Source: JAGOLU01 sp037138475
GTDB lineage: Bacteria; Patescibacteriota; Microgenomatia; UBA1406; GWC2-37-13
Direction: 5' to 3'
NCBI GenBank assembly: GCA_037138475.1
Contig: JBAXII010000021.1
Span: 1-11,237 of the forward strand
Length of the DNA stretch: 11,237 bases
The notes beneath the pieces are model-generated. The model did not search any database. It was not told the DNA's origin and saw nothing but the letters and a program-made list of their open reading frames with translations. Position numbers and translations under genes: made by a program. Of the stretch, positions 11,040 to 11,237 are shown piece after piece (position 1 is the first letter of the stretch; each line of letters begins with the position of its first letter).

Positions 11040-11237
11040 ATGCCTTGGTCGATGCGTATGATTCTAGATCAGATGAAAATGCTCCTTGTCTTCATATTTC
11101 TAGTGGTTACCACTCAGTTTTTTAGTACGAGTGCATTTGGATGCGGCTGTGATTCCTGCTGCACGTATAAAAGAGATCCGTGGGATGGAGGAGGATCATA
11201 TGAGGCGTGTTGTGGCGGTGGAGGCGGTGGAGGAGAC
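11040..11237 (+). CDS. Partial: exported Cys- and Gly-rich protein (runs off window end)
   Basis: An open frame of at least 66 codons, not closed by the window end. Several in-frame ATGs exist (11040, 11052, 11058, 11073, 11079). 11040 is chosen because it has a -10 box 14 nt upstream like the other genes; a start at 11073 would give the most typical signal peptide. A hydrophobic stretch MLLVFIFLVVTTQFF precedes STSAFG, with a possible signal-peptidase site after TSA. The mature part then begins with a dense Cys motif (CGCDSCC), a charged/Gly segment, ACC and a poly-Gly run. No classical lipobox is evident. The Cys pattern suggests metal binding or disulfide cross-linking at the cell surface. 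Family unknown. Confidence 0.55.
   Translation, partial: MPWSMRMILDQMKMLLVFIFLVVTTQFFSTSAFGCGCDSCCTYKRDPWDGGGSYEACCGGGGGGGD

Overview
This 11.2-kb stretch is bacterial chromosome of medium GC. It uses the standard stop set: TAG, TAA and TGA all end intact genes, so it is not a TGA-Gly recoded lineage. No rRNA, tRNA, integrase or transposase is visible. The small proteins, the degenerate versions of common enzymes, a 23-residue lysine-rich protein and near-universal leaderless-style starts would fit a Patescibacteria/CPR-type genome. That placement is an inference from style; no phylogenetic marker gene is present.

Layout, left to right. A degenerate palindrome (20-51) precedes a compact SF1B (RecD/Dda-like) helicase (101-1291). 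Next come a Cys-containing protein of unknown function (1393-1782), a 2H-phosphoesterase-like protein with one catalytic His replaced (1843-2541), and a Nudix hydrolase with an altered Nudix box (2610-3173). An ABC exporter half-transporter follows (3207-5052); it is split by a +1 frameshift near 3565-3587. Positions 5053-5725 hold no gene but contain a dense set of small palindromic repeats. A 23-aa lysine-rich ORF (5726-5797) ends at a perfect 14-bp hairpin. Then comes a membrane-protein trio: a short TspO, a DUF2177-type protein and a DUF1295-type protein, the last two overlapping by 4 bp. A minus-strand single-pass membrane protein (7581-8369) is divergent from a ribulose-phosphate-epimerase-like gene (8452-9126), which is followed by a fold-type I aminotransferase (9196-10500). 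After the aminotransferase lies a self-contained unit (10510-10930): consensus promoter, about 200-nt leader with four good hairpins, a near-perfect extended Shine-Dalgarno, a 42-aa ORF and a terminator-like hairpin. The window ends inside a Cys/Gly-rich exported protein.

Two themes stand out. First, almost every gene has a -10-like hexamer only about 5-23 nt (mostly 5-14) before its start codon and no Shine-Dalgarno, so most mRNAs should be leaderless or nearly so; the 42-aa ORF is the clear exception. Second, small palindromic elements occur between genes and also inside genes: one in the epimerase-like gene is related to the tandem units at 5230-5279 and coincides with about 15 extra residues, and a 30-bp inverted repeat lies in the ABC ATPase domain. 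The gene order gives only weak functional coupling. The three membrane proteins may serve envelope or lipid stress, and the 2H-phosphoesterase/Nudix pair might act on nucleotide or ADP-ribose-type metabolites.
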